NCBI GenBank assembly: GCA_031549885.1
Contig: JAVBPD010000048.1
Span: forward strand, 1-50,155
From: WQUF01 sp031549885
GTDB taxonomy: Bacteria > Bacillota > Clostridia > Clostridiales > Clostridiaceae
Direction: 5' to 3'
DNA length: 50,155 bases
The notes under the pieces were generated by a model. The model was not told the DNA's origin. It made no database searches and worked only from the letters and a program-made list of their open reading frames with translations. The stretch's first letter is position 1. The number at the start of each line of letters is the position of its first letter. Positions 9,076 through 17,668 of this stretch are shown here, in pieces. Made by a program: the position numbers and the translations under genes.

Positions 9076-10386
9076 ATGTTTCTTTCTGATATACCAAGAG
9101 CTTACACTGCCCTAGCTGAATGGCTTGCTTGCTTAGTTTGCATATTGCCATGCAGAAAAAAATTATCTAACATTAAGTTAGTTATTGCGCTTTTCATAGG
9201 TTTTTTAGTACAATTTTCTTTTCAAATCCTAGCAGGAACATTAAATATTGCCTTTTGGGTGCCTTGCATGATTATAGCTGTGGTTCTTATGTTTTTATTA
9301 ATCTTTATTTGCACTAAGGTGTCTTTATTTGATGCAGGATATATATGTGCAAGGGCTTTTATACTGGCTGAATTTTCAGCATCCTTTGGGTGGCAAATTT
9401 ATTGCAATTTTGTGTTAAATTATATAAATGATGCAAGTTTTATATCTTTAATAACTATTATCACAACATATGCATGTATTTATTTAATATACTTTTTCCT
9501 GCAAATAAGAAAACCTTTAGAAAATGAAATCTATGAAACAAATATCAAAGAACTTGCTACTATTTATGTTGTAGTTGTAGCAGTTTTTATTGTAAACAAC
9601 ATTAATTTTATTTTCCTCGACATAAATGCATCAGCTGAAATTCACAAGAATTTGCTTTATGTGCGCACCCTAGTAGATTTCTGTGGCATTATCATGTTAT
9701 ACGCACACGAGGAGCAAAGGCGAGATATAAAACTTAGCAATAGAGTAAAAGCAATGGATTATATTCTAAAAAAACAATATGAGATGTTTGAGCAATCTAG
9801 GGAAAACATGGATTTAATTAACATGAAATACCATGATTTAAAGCATCAAATCAATGTAATAAAAGCTGAAACCGATTTAACCAAACGAGATAGCTATTTA
9901 TCCCATATGTATAAGTCCATCAGCTCATATGAAACAGAAAACAAAACAGGCCACCCCATACTTGATGTAGTGCTTAGCAGTAAAGCTGCCATATGCATAG
10001 AAAAAAATATCAACCTAACCTGTGTTGCTGATGGAAAATTGCTAAATTTTATTGACGCTATGGACATATGCACTATTTTTGGAAATACTTTAGATAACGC
10101 CATTGAAAGCGTTGAAAGGTTAATGGATTTTGAAAAGCGCATGATAAAGCTAGCTGTGTATAAACAACATAGCTTTTTAATGATGAGATTTGAAAATTAT
10201 TTTGAAGATACCATCTCTTTTAATGAAGATGGAATTCCAAAAACCACAAAGAAAGACCGCAATTTTCACGGCTTTGGCATTAAAAGCATTAAAAATGTTG
10301 TGGCAAAATATGATGGAAGCGTTACTATTAATGCTGAGGGCAATTGGTTTATTCTTAGGATATTAATTCCTTTTAATAAAATATAG
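9076..10386 (+). CDS. GHKL-type sensor histidine kinase (AgrC-like)
   Basis: A 436-residue membrane kinase, partner of the preceding response regulator. The N-terminal 210 residues hold about six membrane helices with short loops, a peptide-pheromone-receptor-like layout. The catalytic half has the His-box NMKYHDLKHQIN (His253/His257), N-box IFGNTLDNAIESV (Asn337, Asn341) and G-box FHGFGIKSIKNVV. AAAGGAG precedes the ATG. The input signal is unknown: there is no extracellular sensor domain and no adjacent autoinducer gene. Confidence 0.9.
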   Translation: MFLSDIPRAYTALAEWLACLVCILPCRKKLSNIKLVIALFIGFLVQFSFQILAGTLNIAFWVPCMIIAVVLMFLLIFICTKVSLFDAGYICARAFILAEFSASFGWQIYCNFVLNYINDASFISLITIITTYACIYLIYFFLQIRKPLENEIYETNIKELATIYVVVVAVFIVNNINFIFLDINASAEIHKNLLYVRTLVDFCGIIMLYAHEEQRRDIKLSNRVKAMDYILKKQYEMFEQSRENMDLINMKYHDLKHQINVIKAETDLTKRDSYLSHMYKSISSYETENKTGHPILDVVLSSKAAICIEKNINLTCVADGKLLNFIDAMDICTIFGNTLDNAIESVERLMDFEKRMIKLAVYKQHSFLMMRFENYFEDTISFNEDGIPKTTKKDRNFHGFGIKSIKNVVAKYDGSVTINAEGNWFILRILIPFNKI

Positions 10387-10388
10387 GA

Positions 10389-10416
10389 GCTGCTTTAAAT
10401 AATCCTCAAAAGCAGC
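10389..10416. terminator. Shared terminator between convergent kinase and iolA
   Basis: The stem GCTGCTTT / AAAGCAGC with a 12-nt loop lies in the 46-bp gap between two convergent genes. The plus-strand flank CCTTTATT and the minus-strand U-rich arm allow function in either direction. Confidence 0.6.
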
Positions 10417-10432
10417 CCTTTATTAAAACAAA

Positions 10433-11935
10433 TTAAATAGTTCCATCCCAAGAGTCAACTTTTTCTCTCTTCATCTCTTCTTCATCAAACCATCTAGAAG
10501 TTACACATTTGCTTTCTGTATAAAATCTCATTCCATCTTTTCCAAGGCAGTGCAAATCTCCAAAGAATGAATTTTTATGCCCTGAGAATGGGAAAATGCC
10601 AACAGGAACAGGAATGCCAACATTAATTCCTACCATTCCACCATGAGTTCTTCTTTGGAATTCTCTTGCATAATACCCGTTTTGAGTAAATATAACAGAA
10701 CCGTTGGCAAATGGGTTATTATTCATAATCTCAAGACCTTCATTAAAGTCTTTAACTCTCTTAATGCAAAGAACTGGTCCAAATATTTCATTAATTCCAA
10801 CAGTCATATCCTTTGTAACATTATCTAAAATTGTAGGTCCAAGGTAAAATCCATTTTCATACCCTTCTACAACACAATTTCTACCATCAAGGACAAGAGT
10901 TGCCCCTTCCTCTAAACCTTTGTTAATCCAATTAATAATTGACTTTCTATGCTCATCTGTTACAACAGGTCCTAAATCTGTATCTTTTTCATAGCTAGGG
11001 CCAATCTTTAAATTTTTAGCTTTTTGTGCAATAGATGCCACAAGTTTATCTGCGATGCTATCTTCTACAACAACAACAGGAAGTGCCATGCATCGCTCTC
11101 CTGCACAACCAAAAGCAGAATTTATGATACCTGCTGCAGTTCTTTCAATTGGAGCATCATTTAATACTAAAGCATGATTTTTAGCTTCACAAAGAGCCTG
11201 CACACGTTTGCCATTTTCAGCAGCAGTTTTATAAACATGGCGTCCAATTTTTGTAGAACCTACAAAAGAAACTCCTTTAATGTCTTTATGAGTTAGCATA
11301 ATTTCAGCTTCAACACGGCTTGTTGTAACTATATTTATAACTCCAGCAGGAAGTCCAGCTTCCTCATATAATTTTGCAATTCTTAAGCTTGTCATTGGGG
11401 TCATGCTAGCTGTCTTTAAAACAATTGTATTGCCAGCTGCAATACATAAAGGTGTCATCCATCCCATAGGTATCATAGCAGGGAAATTAAATGGAGTAAT
11501 ACCTGCAAAAACTCCTAAAGATTCTCTATATAAAACTGTATCAACCCCTGTTGATGTATCCATTAAAGATTCACCCATCATTAAAGATGGCATAGAAGTT
11601 GCAACTTCAGTTGCTTCTTTTGCTTTTAAAACATCTCCCTCAGCATCTGCCCAAGACTTTCCATGCTCTGTAGCAACTAGCCTTGTGAGCTCTTCCATGT
11701 TTTCAATGAGCAAATCTCTAAGTTTATAAAGTATCTGAACTCTTTTCATTACAGGAGTATTTGACCAATCCTTGTATGCCTCATTTGCACATTTAATAGC
11801 ATAATTAACCTCATCCTTAGTGCAGCAAGGAGCAAGGGCAATAACTTCTCCTGTACTTGGATTATAAACATTCATGTACTTTTCTGTTTTTGATTCAAGC
11901 CACTTCCCACCAGCAAAAAATTTTAACTTCTCCAT
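10433..11935 (-). CDS. iolA: Malonate-semialdehyde / methylmalonate-semialdehyde dehydrogenase
   Basis: A 500-residue aldehyde dehydrogenase of the MSDH family, which oxidises malonate semialdehyde with CoA and NAD to acetyl-CoA and CO2, the last step of inositol breakdown. Visible signatures are the TPFNFPAMIPMGWMTP segment, the NAD-binding FVGSTKIGRHV, and catalytic Cys282 in FGCAGERCMAL. The family lacks the usual general-base Glu; here it is replaced in LCEAKNHALVL. Length is typical (485-500). It is the last gene of the iolB - transaldolase-like - iolD - iolA operon, 14 bp after iolD, and ends at a shared terminator. Confidence 0.93.
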   Translation of the reverse strand: MEKLKFFAGGKWLESKTEKYMNVYNPSTGEVIALAPCCTKDEVNYAIKCANEAYKDWSNTPVMKRVQILYKLRDLLIENMEELTRLVATEHGKSWADAEGDVLKAKEATEVATSMPSLMMGESLMDTSTGVDTVLYRESLGVFAGITPFNFPAMIPMGWMTPLCIAAGNTIVLKTASMTPMTSLRIAKLYEEAGLPAGVINIVTTSRVEAEIMLTHKDIKGVSFVGSTKIGRHVYKTAAENGKRVQALCEAKNHALVLNDAPIERTAAGIINSAFGCAGERCMALPVVVVEDSIADKLVASIAQKAKNLKIGPSYEKDTDLGPVVTDEHRKSIINWINKGLEEGATLVLDGRNCVVEGYENGFYLGPTILDNVTKDMTVGINEIFGPVLCIKRVKDFNEGLEIMNNNPFANGSVIFTQNGYYAREFQRRTHGGMVGINVGIPVPVGIFPFSGHKNSFFGDLHCLGKDGMRFYTESKCVTSRWFDEEEMKREKVDSWDGTI

Positions 11936-11949
11936 TTTATCTCTCCTTA

Positions 11950-13872
11950 TTAGTATTTTCGTGCATTATTAAAATGTTCCATTTTATCTTTATAAGCATT
12001 TTGTATGGCAATCTTTTTAGATACACTGGAAACTCCCGTATTCCACCAAGATTCATAGCCATTTGTCATGGTTTTTGGAAGAACTTTTATATCAATGACC
12101 ACAGATTTATCTTGAGATTTTGCATCAATTAAAGCTGCCTTAAGTTCTTCTAAATTCGTAACTCTATAACCCTTTGCTCCATATCCTTCGCCAATTTTAG
12201 CAAAATCCACAGTGCATATACTTCCATCCTTTTTATTTAAATATCTAAACTCAGTGCCATAGCTTCCCATGCCATTTGACATCTGAAGGTTATTTATACA
12301 TCCAAATCCAGAATTGTCAAATACAACAACGTTTATCTTCTTATGGTGTTGAATGCTAGATGGAATCTCTGAGTGAAGCATCATAAAGCTTCCATCTCCA
12401 ACCATAGCATAAACTTCCCTGTCTTGTTCGGCTATTTTAACGCCAAGGGCTCCACATATCTCATAGCCCATACAAGAATATCCATATTCCATGTTATAAG
12501 TATTCCTTTTTTTAGGAAGCCAAATTCTTTGCATACAGCCAGGAAGGCTTCCAGAAGACCCGACAACCACTGCATCATCATCAATAAGTTTTTGAATTTC
12601 CCCTAAAACTTCAGTTTGAGTTAAACTTGACCCAAAAGCCTCAACATATTCTGAAAGCTTATCATCTAAATGCCCTGGTACTTCAGGTATAAAGTTATTT
12701 TCATCATATTTTACATTAAAGAGCCTTTCAATTTCTTTATTCCACTTATCCTTTGCTTCTTTAAATTCATTTATATAAGAAGACTTATAATTTATCTTTT
12801 TAAGCTCAATGCTCAACATATCCATTGCAATTTTTGCATCTGCAACAATTTTAAGCCCATCAAGCTTTCCAGCGTGAAAATAAGAGGTATTTATATTTAT
12901 AAATTTAACATTCTCGTTTTGAAATAATGATTTAGAAGCTGTAGTAAAATCGGTAAACCTAGTTCCAATACCTATGATTAAATCTGCATCTTTAGCAATT
13001 AAATTAGCCGAAAGACCTCCTGTAACTCCAACTCCTCCTAAATTAAACTCAAAATCATAGACAGTAGCTGATTTTCCTGCTTGAGTTTCTCCAAAAGGAA
13101 TGTTAAAACTTTTTGCAAAATTTTCTAAAGTATCAGAGCATTCAGAGTATCTAACGCCACCACCGCAAATTATAAATGGCTTTTTAGATTCTTTAATAAC
13201 AGAAACTGCATCATCAATCATTTCTTTTGTTGGAGGTGTTCTATCTATTCTATGAATGCGTTTTTCAAAGAAATATTCAGGATAATCATAGCTCTCTCCT
13301 TGAACATCCTGAGGAAGTGCAATAGTAACAGCACCTGTATTACCTGTGTCTGTTAAAACGCGCATTGCATTTATCATAGCAGACATTAATTGATCAGGGC
13401 GTGAAACTCTATCCCAATATTTGCTAACTGCTCTAAAAGCATCATTTGTACTAATAGATAAATCATCTGTTTGTTCTATTTGTTGAAGCACTGGGTCTGG
13501 TTGGCGAGAAGCATATACATCTCCTGGCAAAATCAAAATAGGAATATTATTTGCAGTTGCAGTTGCAGCAGCTGTAACCATATTTGCAGCACCAGGTCCA
13601 ACAGAAGATGTGCAAGCAAAAATTTGCTTTCTAAGCTTTTGTTTTGCAAAAGCAATAGCTGCATGAGCCATACCTTGCTCATTCCTGCCTTGATAAAATT
13701 CTAAATCTCCTAAATCCTCTTCCATAGCTTGGCCTAAACCTAAAACATTGCCATGGCCAAAAACAGAAAAAATACCTTTTACAAAACGCTGCTTTCTTCC
13801 ATCAAATTCAACATATTGATTGTTTAAAAATTTAATCAATGCTTGGGCAGTAGTTAACCTTATAGTTCCCAT
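11950..13872 (-). CDS. iolD: 3D-(3,5/4)-trihydroxycyclohexane-1,2-dione hydrolase
   Basis: A 640-residue thiamine-diphosphate enzyme that hydrolyses the cyclic diketone made by IolE to 5-deoxy-glucuronate. The cofactor-activating Glu65 is in GRNEQGMAHAA, and the Mg-ThDP site is GDGSFMMLHSE (492-502) with Asn520. The three-domain ThDP architecture is complete and the length matches IolD (635-645), longer than acetolactate synthases. The context (iolB, iolA, iolE) fixes the assignment. The start has GGAGG 7-8 nt upstream. Confidence 0.95.
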   Translation of the reverse strand: MGTIRLTTAQALIKFLNNQYVEFDGRKQRFVKGIFSVFGHGNVLGLGQAMEEDLGDLEFYQGRNEQGMAHAAIAFAKQKLRKQIFACTSSVGPGAANMVTAAATATANNIPILILPGDVYASRQPDPVLQQIEQTDDLSISTNDAFRAVSKYWDRVSRPDQLMSAMINAMRVLTDTGNTGAVTIALPQDVQGESYDYPEYFFEKRIHRIDRTPPTKEMIDDAVSVIKESKKPFIICGGGVRYSECSDTLENFAKSFNIPFGETQAGKSATVYDFEFNLGGVGVTGGLSANLIAKDADLIIGIGTRFTDFTTASKSLFQNENVKFININTSYFHAGKLDGLKIVADAKIAMDMLSIELKKINYKSSYINEFKEAKDKWNKEIERLFNVKYDENNFIPEVPGHLDDKLSEYVEAFGSSLTQTEVLGEIQKLIDDDAVVVGSSGSLPGCMQRIWLPKKRNTYNMEYGYSCMGYEICGALGVKIAEQDREVYAMVGDGSFMMLHSEIPSSIQHHKKINVVVFDNSGFGCINNLQMSNGMGSYGTEFRYLNKKDGSICTVDFAKIGEGYGAKGYRVTNLEELKAALIDAKSQDKSVVIDIKVLPKTMTNGYESWWNTGVSSVSKKIAIQNAYKDKMEHFNNARKY

Positions 13873-13887
13873 ATTAACTCCTCCTTT

Positions 13888-14943
13888 TTATACCATGAAG
13901 CTTCTTATAATTCCAATCATCTCATCATAACCATTTAAAAACTGCATAAGTGTCTTTCTAGTTGCTCCAAAAGTGTTAAACTCTTTAGGCTCCATTCCAT
14001 CTGGTTCAAAGGCTCTATTAAAATCTTTAATCTTCTTAAGCTGAATAAGCTTTCTTTCTTCAACTGGATTATCCATTCTAGGAATACATGCAATGTCGCT
14101 AGTATTGAACATCCTTATAAATTTGCTTGGAATTGTAAGTGAAACATCTCCTCCAATGAATTCTGACCAATGATGATGATTTCTATATGCTGCTGCTAAA
14201 AGCCTAGTTCTATATTTTTTTTCTTTATAGATCTTATATGCGTTTTTAAAAACAGCTATTCCAGCAAACTCAAGGGCATCTGGATCAATTACTAATTTTT
14301 CATCAGCTACTACATTCTTTATCCAATCATCAACACGACCAATCATTATTGTGCAAACAGGATAAAGCATTGGTTTTCCTTCTTTTTCACGGCGATTTAA
14401 GCCTCTTTCAATTGCTTCGCCAACTGCAATAGCTTGAGGAACACTAAATGAAACCGTTGCATTTACAGTAATTCCTTGATAAGTACACTCTTCAATGGCT
14501 ATAATTCCTGCTTCAGTAACAGGCATTTTAACCATTATATTTTTAGTTAATGTATTAAAATGAAGTGCTTGCTCGATTATCTTTTCTTCATTTCTAAAAT
14601 ATTTAGTATTTGTTTGTATAGATATATATCCATTTTTTCCTTGAGATTTTTCATATGCATTCTCTAAAAGCTTTGCGCCACTTAAGGCCATTGATTCATT
14701 TAAAAGCCATCCAATTTCATCTTCAGTGGCCTTTGGCATATCGTTAATCATCTTTTTAATTTCATCTTTATAGCTGTCCATGTCTTTCTTTAAAACATCG
14801 CCAACAATTACAGGGTTAGTAGTAGCACCTACAGCACCATATAGAATAGCATACTTTAAATCTGGAATAGAACATGAATCATTCCAAAATTCAGTCTTTG
14901 TAGTTAAAGTCATTTCATGTAAAGGACTTTTTTTATCTAACAT
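13888..14943 (-). CDS. Transaldolase-family enzyme in the iol operon
   Basis: A 351-residue class I (Schiff-base) aldolase of the transaldolase/fructose-6-phosphate aldolase family. Seen are VGATTNPVIVGDVL near the N-terminus, the Schiff-base Lys139 in IMVKMPVTEAGI (compare VKVPVT in fructose-6-P aldolases), NATVSFSVPQAIAVGEAI, and PVCTIMIGRVDDW. It lies between iolB and iolD in the position where inositol clusters usually carry iolC and iolJ, neither of which is in the window. It may transfer the dihydroxyacetone unit of 2-deoxy-5-keto-gluconate to an aldehyde acceptor and release malonate semialdehyde; that is a hypothesis. A housekeeping pentose-phosphate transaldolase is the alternative, but the operon position argues against it. 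Confidence 0.85.
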   Translation of the reverse strand: MLDKKSPLHEMTLTTKTEFWNDSCSIPDLKYAILYGAVGATTNPVIVGDVLKKDMDSYKDEIKKMINDMPKATEDEIGWLLNESMALSGAKLLENAYEKSQGKNGYISIQTNTKYFRNEEKIIEQALHFNTLTKNIMVKMPVTEAGIIAIEECTYQGITVNATVSFSVPQAIAVGEAIERGLNRREKEGKPMLYPVCTIMIGRVDDWIKNVVADEKLVIDPDALEFAGIAVFKNAYKIYKEKKYRTRLLAAAYRNHHHWSEFIGGDVSLTIPSKFIRMFNTSDIACIPRMDNPVEERKLIQLKKIKDFNRAFEPDGMEPKEFNTFGATRKTLMQFLNGYDEMIGIIRSFMV

Positions 14944-14970
14944 AAAACACCTCTTTATTTATAAAATTTA

Positions 14971-15762
14971 TTACTGTTTAGGCTCCCATATATCTGGGTT
15001 TTCTTTCATAAGCCATTCGTGTATAGGGTCAAATATTCTTTCGTTCCATGGATCACAATCAAAATGACGAATCATCCAAGTGTAATACATTGCATATCCA
15101 GGTGCAGCATTTTGTGGATGGCACAAGCCCCCAGGAATAGTTGCAAAGCTTCCATCAGAAACTTTAAAGACATCATCGCCAATAAAGCAGGAGCCAAATC
15201 CTTGAGGTTTATCAAACCTATAATAATAAACTTCTGGCTGCCTATGCTGATGAGGAGGGTAACTTGACCAACGCCCAGGTAAACCTATTATCTCACCTAA
15301 AACCATATTTGAATAGGGAGCATTATCATAATTAAAAATATCTCTAATAACCCGTCTTGCAGTATTTTGATAAACTTCGTCTCCTAAAATAACCTCTTTA
15401 ATATCTAAAGGATGGTAAAAATTCCAATTAAAATCCTTTTCATTAGTTGTTTTTTGAATTAAAACCTCCGTTTTTTCAAATGCTTTAATTGTAACTAAAA
15501 CACCTTTTGAAACATGAAGGCATGTTGGTTTTTCGTCAAATAAACTTTGACGTTTTGATTCTCTTTTTTCATCTAGAAAGTTAATTTCAATATGCCCTGT
15601 TAAAAGCAAAAATGCAGTTTCTTTTGTCTCATCTAAAAAGGTTTTTTCTTCCCCTTTTTCAAAAACATAAACGCCTATATCCATCATCATTTCTTTATGA
15701 ATGCCAAATTCTTCTGTTAATATGTTATAACCTAGGTTTAAAGCGCCATTGTTGAATACCAT
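14971..15762 (-). CDS. iolB: 5-deoxy-glucuronate isomerase
   Basis: A 263-residue bicupin isomerase that converts 5-deoxy-D-glucuronate to 2-deoxy-5-keto-D-gluconate. The metal site is visible as SSYPPHQHRQPEVYYYRF (His171, His173, Glu177) with a later His in GGLCHPQNAAPGYAMYY. Length and the ending EWLMKENPDIWEP fit IolB. It is the first gene of the operon, with AGGAGG 7 nt before ATG and a promoter embedded in inverted repeats shared with the divergent regulator. Confidence 0.94.
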   Translation of the reverse strand: MVFNNGALNLGYNILTEEFGIHKEMMMDIGVYVFEKGEEKTFLDETKETAFLLLTGHIEINFLDEKRESKRQSLFDEKPTCLHVSKGVLVTIKAFEKTEVLIQKTTNEKDFNWNFYHPLDIKEVILGDEVYQNTARRVIRDIFNYDNAPYSNMVLGEIIGLPGRWSSYPPHQHRQPEVYYYRFDKPQGFGSCFIGDDVFKVSDGSFATIPGGLCHPQNAAPGYAMYYTWMIRHFDCDPWNERIFDPIHEWLMKENPDIWEPKQ

Positions 15763-15804
15763 TTCAAAACCTCCTATATGCTATACTTTGAGAATTTAAT
15801 GATA

Positions 15805-15859
15805 AACTTTTGATTAACTTTTGATAATATTTTATCATGACCTATTGATTTTATCAATA
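15805..15859. promoter_or_regulatory. Operator cluster for the DeoR-type inositol regulator
   Basis: Three repeat structures are packed here. Two tandem 10-bp AACTTTTGAT units repeat every 11 bp (15805-15826). The inverted repeat TGATAA-TATT-TTATCA is at 15822-15837, and TATTGAT-TTT-ATCAATA at 15843-15859. They cover both divergent promoters. DeoR-family repressors bind this kind of repeated TTGAT-type element, so the adjacent regulator is the likely ligand. Confidence 0.65.
15829..15857 (-). promoter_or_regulatory. Promoter of the iolB operon
   Basis: TTGATA, a 17-bp spacer and TAAAAT read toward iolB. The -35 lies inside the TATTGAT inverted repeat and the -10 inside the TGATAA inverted repeat, so a bound repressor would exclude RNA polymerase. 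Confidence 0.65.
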
Positions 15860-15873
15860 AATAAATTTATACT
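15845..15873 (+). promoter_or_regulatory. Promoter of the regulator-iolE unit
   Basis: TTGATT, a 17-bp spacer and TATACT read toward the DeoR-type gene. Its -35 sits on the opposite face of the same TATTGAT-TTT-ATCAATA palindrome used by the iolB promoter. Confidence 0.6.
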
Positions 15874-15933
15874 TTAATCATATTAAATTATATTATTTTT
15901 CATAATATTTATTTTATGAAAGCGAGCAATCCA

Positions 15934-16689
15934 ATGAAAGAACAAAGATTAAAATCTCTTGAAAACTATATAAGAGAAAAAGAAATGTGTCGAATAGATG
16001 AATTATGTAGCGAATTCAATGTATCCATTGCAACAATGAGGCGTGATGTGGATGCACTTTTAAAGTGTGGTTTAATAAACAAAGTATATGGCGGAGTTAA
16101 ACTTAACAGAAAAGATAATTATTTAACTGAACCATTTTATAAACGTGCAATCAAAAACATCGATGCAAAACAATATATAGGCTCTGTTTCAGAAAGCCTC
16201 ATAGAAAATTATGATACAATTTTTTTAGATTCTGGCACAACAACATTTTTTATAACTAAATACATTAAATCAAAAAATGTTACTGTTATTACAACAAGCT
16301 TAAATGTTATAAATGAATGCAGAGATCTTGAAAACATAAATTTAATTTCAATAGGTGGAAATTTTAATAAGATGACTAATTCTTTTGTTGGTGAATTTGC
16401 TGATAAAAATTTGAGCACTTATCATATATCAAAAGCTTTTATTGCTGCAACTGGAGCATCCTTAGTATCTGGTTTCACCAATTATTTTCATGAAGAGACA
16501 AAAATAAAAAGAACAGCAATTGAAATAAGCAATAGCGCTTATATAACCATAGATTCATCTAAATGGGGCAAGGTTTCTTTATTAACATTCTCCGAACTTT
16601 CTAAAGTAAATGGAGTTATTACTGAAAAAGAACCTCCCAGCGAATTTTTATCTTATTTTAAAAAAAATAAAATAAATATATATTTTTAA
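15934..16689 (+). CDS. DeoR-family transcriptional regulator (IolR-like)
   Basis: About 251 residues. The N-terminal winged helix-turn-helix carries the DeoR signature (CRIDELCSEFNVSIATMRRDVDALLKCGLINKVYGG). The C-terminal DeoR sensor domain contains TIFLDSGTTTFFITKYI, ISIGGNFNKMTNSFVGEFA and KAFIAATGASLVSGFTN, which bind sugar phosphates in the family. I chose the ATG at 15934 because the frame then starts immediately before the HTH, as is usual, and has purine-rich AAAGCGAG upstream; the ATG at 15916 has none. It is divergent from iolB, overlaps its promoter region, and is followed by iolE after 22 bp. Confidence 0.88.
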   Translation: MKEQRLKSLENYIREKEMCRIDELCSEFNVSIATMRRDVDALLKCGLINKVYGGVKLNRKDNYLTEPFYKRAIKNIDAKQYIGSVSESLIENYDTIFLDSGTTTFFITKYIKSKNVTVITTSLNVINECRDLENINLISIGGNFNKMTNSFVGEFADKNLSTYHISKAFIAATGASLVSGFTNYFHEETKIKRTAIEISNSAYITIDSSKWGKVSLLTFSELSKVNGVITEKEPPSEFLSYFKKNKINIYF

Positions 16690-16711
16690 TGTAATTATTT
16701 AGGAGGAAAAG

Positions 16712-17608
16712 ATGGATTCTAAAAATGTATTATTAGGAATTGCACCAATAGCTTGGACAAATGACGATTTGCCTGAACTTGGCATAGAAAACTCTTTTGA
16801 ACAGTGCATAAGTGAAATGGCTTTAGCTGGTTTTAAAGGCAGTGAAGTTGGAAACAAATATCCAAAAGATCCAAAGGTATTAAAAAAATATCTTGATTTA
16901 AGAAATATTACAATATGCAATGCATGGTTTTCAACATTTTTCACAACAAAGCCTGAAGAGGAAACCATTGAAGCTTTTATAAAGCATAGGGATTTTTTAT
17001 ATGAATGTGGTGCAAAAGTAATTGGTTGTTCTGAACAAGGTCATAGCATTCAAGGTCTTCAAAAACCCATATTTGATGAAAAATATATTTTTTCTGATGA
17101 GGATTTTAAAAAATTGGGAGATGGAATGAATAAACTTGCAGAGCTTGCTAAAGAAAAGGGAATGAAAGTTTCACTTCATCATCATATGGGTACTGGTGTA
17201 CAGACTCCTCTAGAAATTGATAAATTCATGAATGCAACAAATGAAAATGTATATTTATTATTTGATACTGGACATATTTATTTTTCTGAAGGTACTCAAG
17301 AAGCTGTAGATGCTTTAATAGATAAATATATAAATAGAATCATTCACGTTCATTTAAAAGATGTTAGAAGCCATGTTTTAAATGAAGTTAAAAGAAATAA
17401 GATGTCCTTTCTTGATGCTGTAAAAAGAGGCGTATTTACTGTACCAGGTGATGGAAGCATTTCCTTTGACCATACCTTTTTAAAACTTGAAAAAAATAAT
17501 TATAAAGGATGGATGGTAGTAGAAGCAGAACAAGACCCTGCAATTGCAAATCCATTTGAATACGCCTTAAAGGCAAGAAAGTTCATTAAAGAAAAAACTG
17601 GGTTATAA
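16712..17608 (+). CDS. iolE: myo-inosose-2 dehydratase
   Basis: A 298-residue TIM-barrel protein that dehydrates 2-keto-myo-inositol to the cyclic diketone used by IolD. Family marks are the start LGIAPIAWTNDDLPELG, the metal-binding GSEVGNKYP, SLHHHMGTGVQTP, FDTGHIYFSEG, IHVHLKDVR and VVEAEQDPA. Length is standard (about 297). A strong AGGAGG stands before the ATG. It is co-transcribed with its regulator, apart from the rest of the iol operon. Confidence 0.94.
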   Translation: MDSKNVLLGIAPIAWTNDDLPELGIENSFEQCISEMALAGFKGSEVGNKYPKDPKVLKKYLDLRNITICNAWFSTFFTTKPEEETIEAFIKHRDFLYECGAKVIGCSEQGHSIQGLQKPIFDEKYIFSDEDFKKLGDGMNKLAELAKEKGMKVSLHHHMGTGVQTPLEIDKFMNATNENVYLLFDTGHIYFSEGTQEAVDALIDKYINRIIHVHLKDVRSHVLNEVKRNKMSFLDAVKRGVFTVPGDGSISFDHTFLKLEKNNYKGWMVVEAEQDPAIANPFEYALKARKFIKEKTGL

Positions 17609-17621
17609 AAAACTTATAAAT

Positions 17622-17651
17622 AAAAAAGTTCTCGTCTTAGAGAACTTTTTT
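17622..17651. terminator. Bidirectional terminator between iolE and the Opp operon
   Basis: A perfect 12-bp stem (AAAAAAGTTCTC / GAGAACTTTTTT) with a 6-nt loop. The A/T arms supply a U-run in both directions, fitting the two convergent units. Confidence 0.9.
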
Positions 17652-17668
17652 ACTATCTAAATTAAAAT

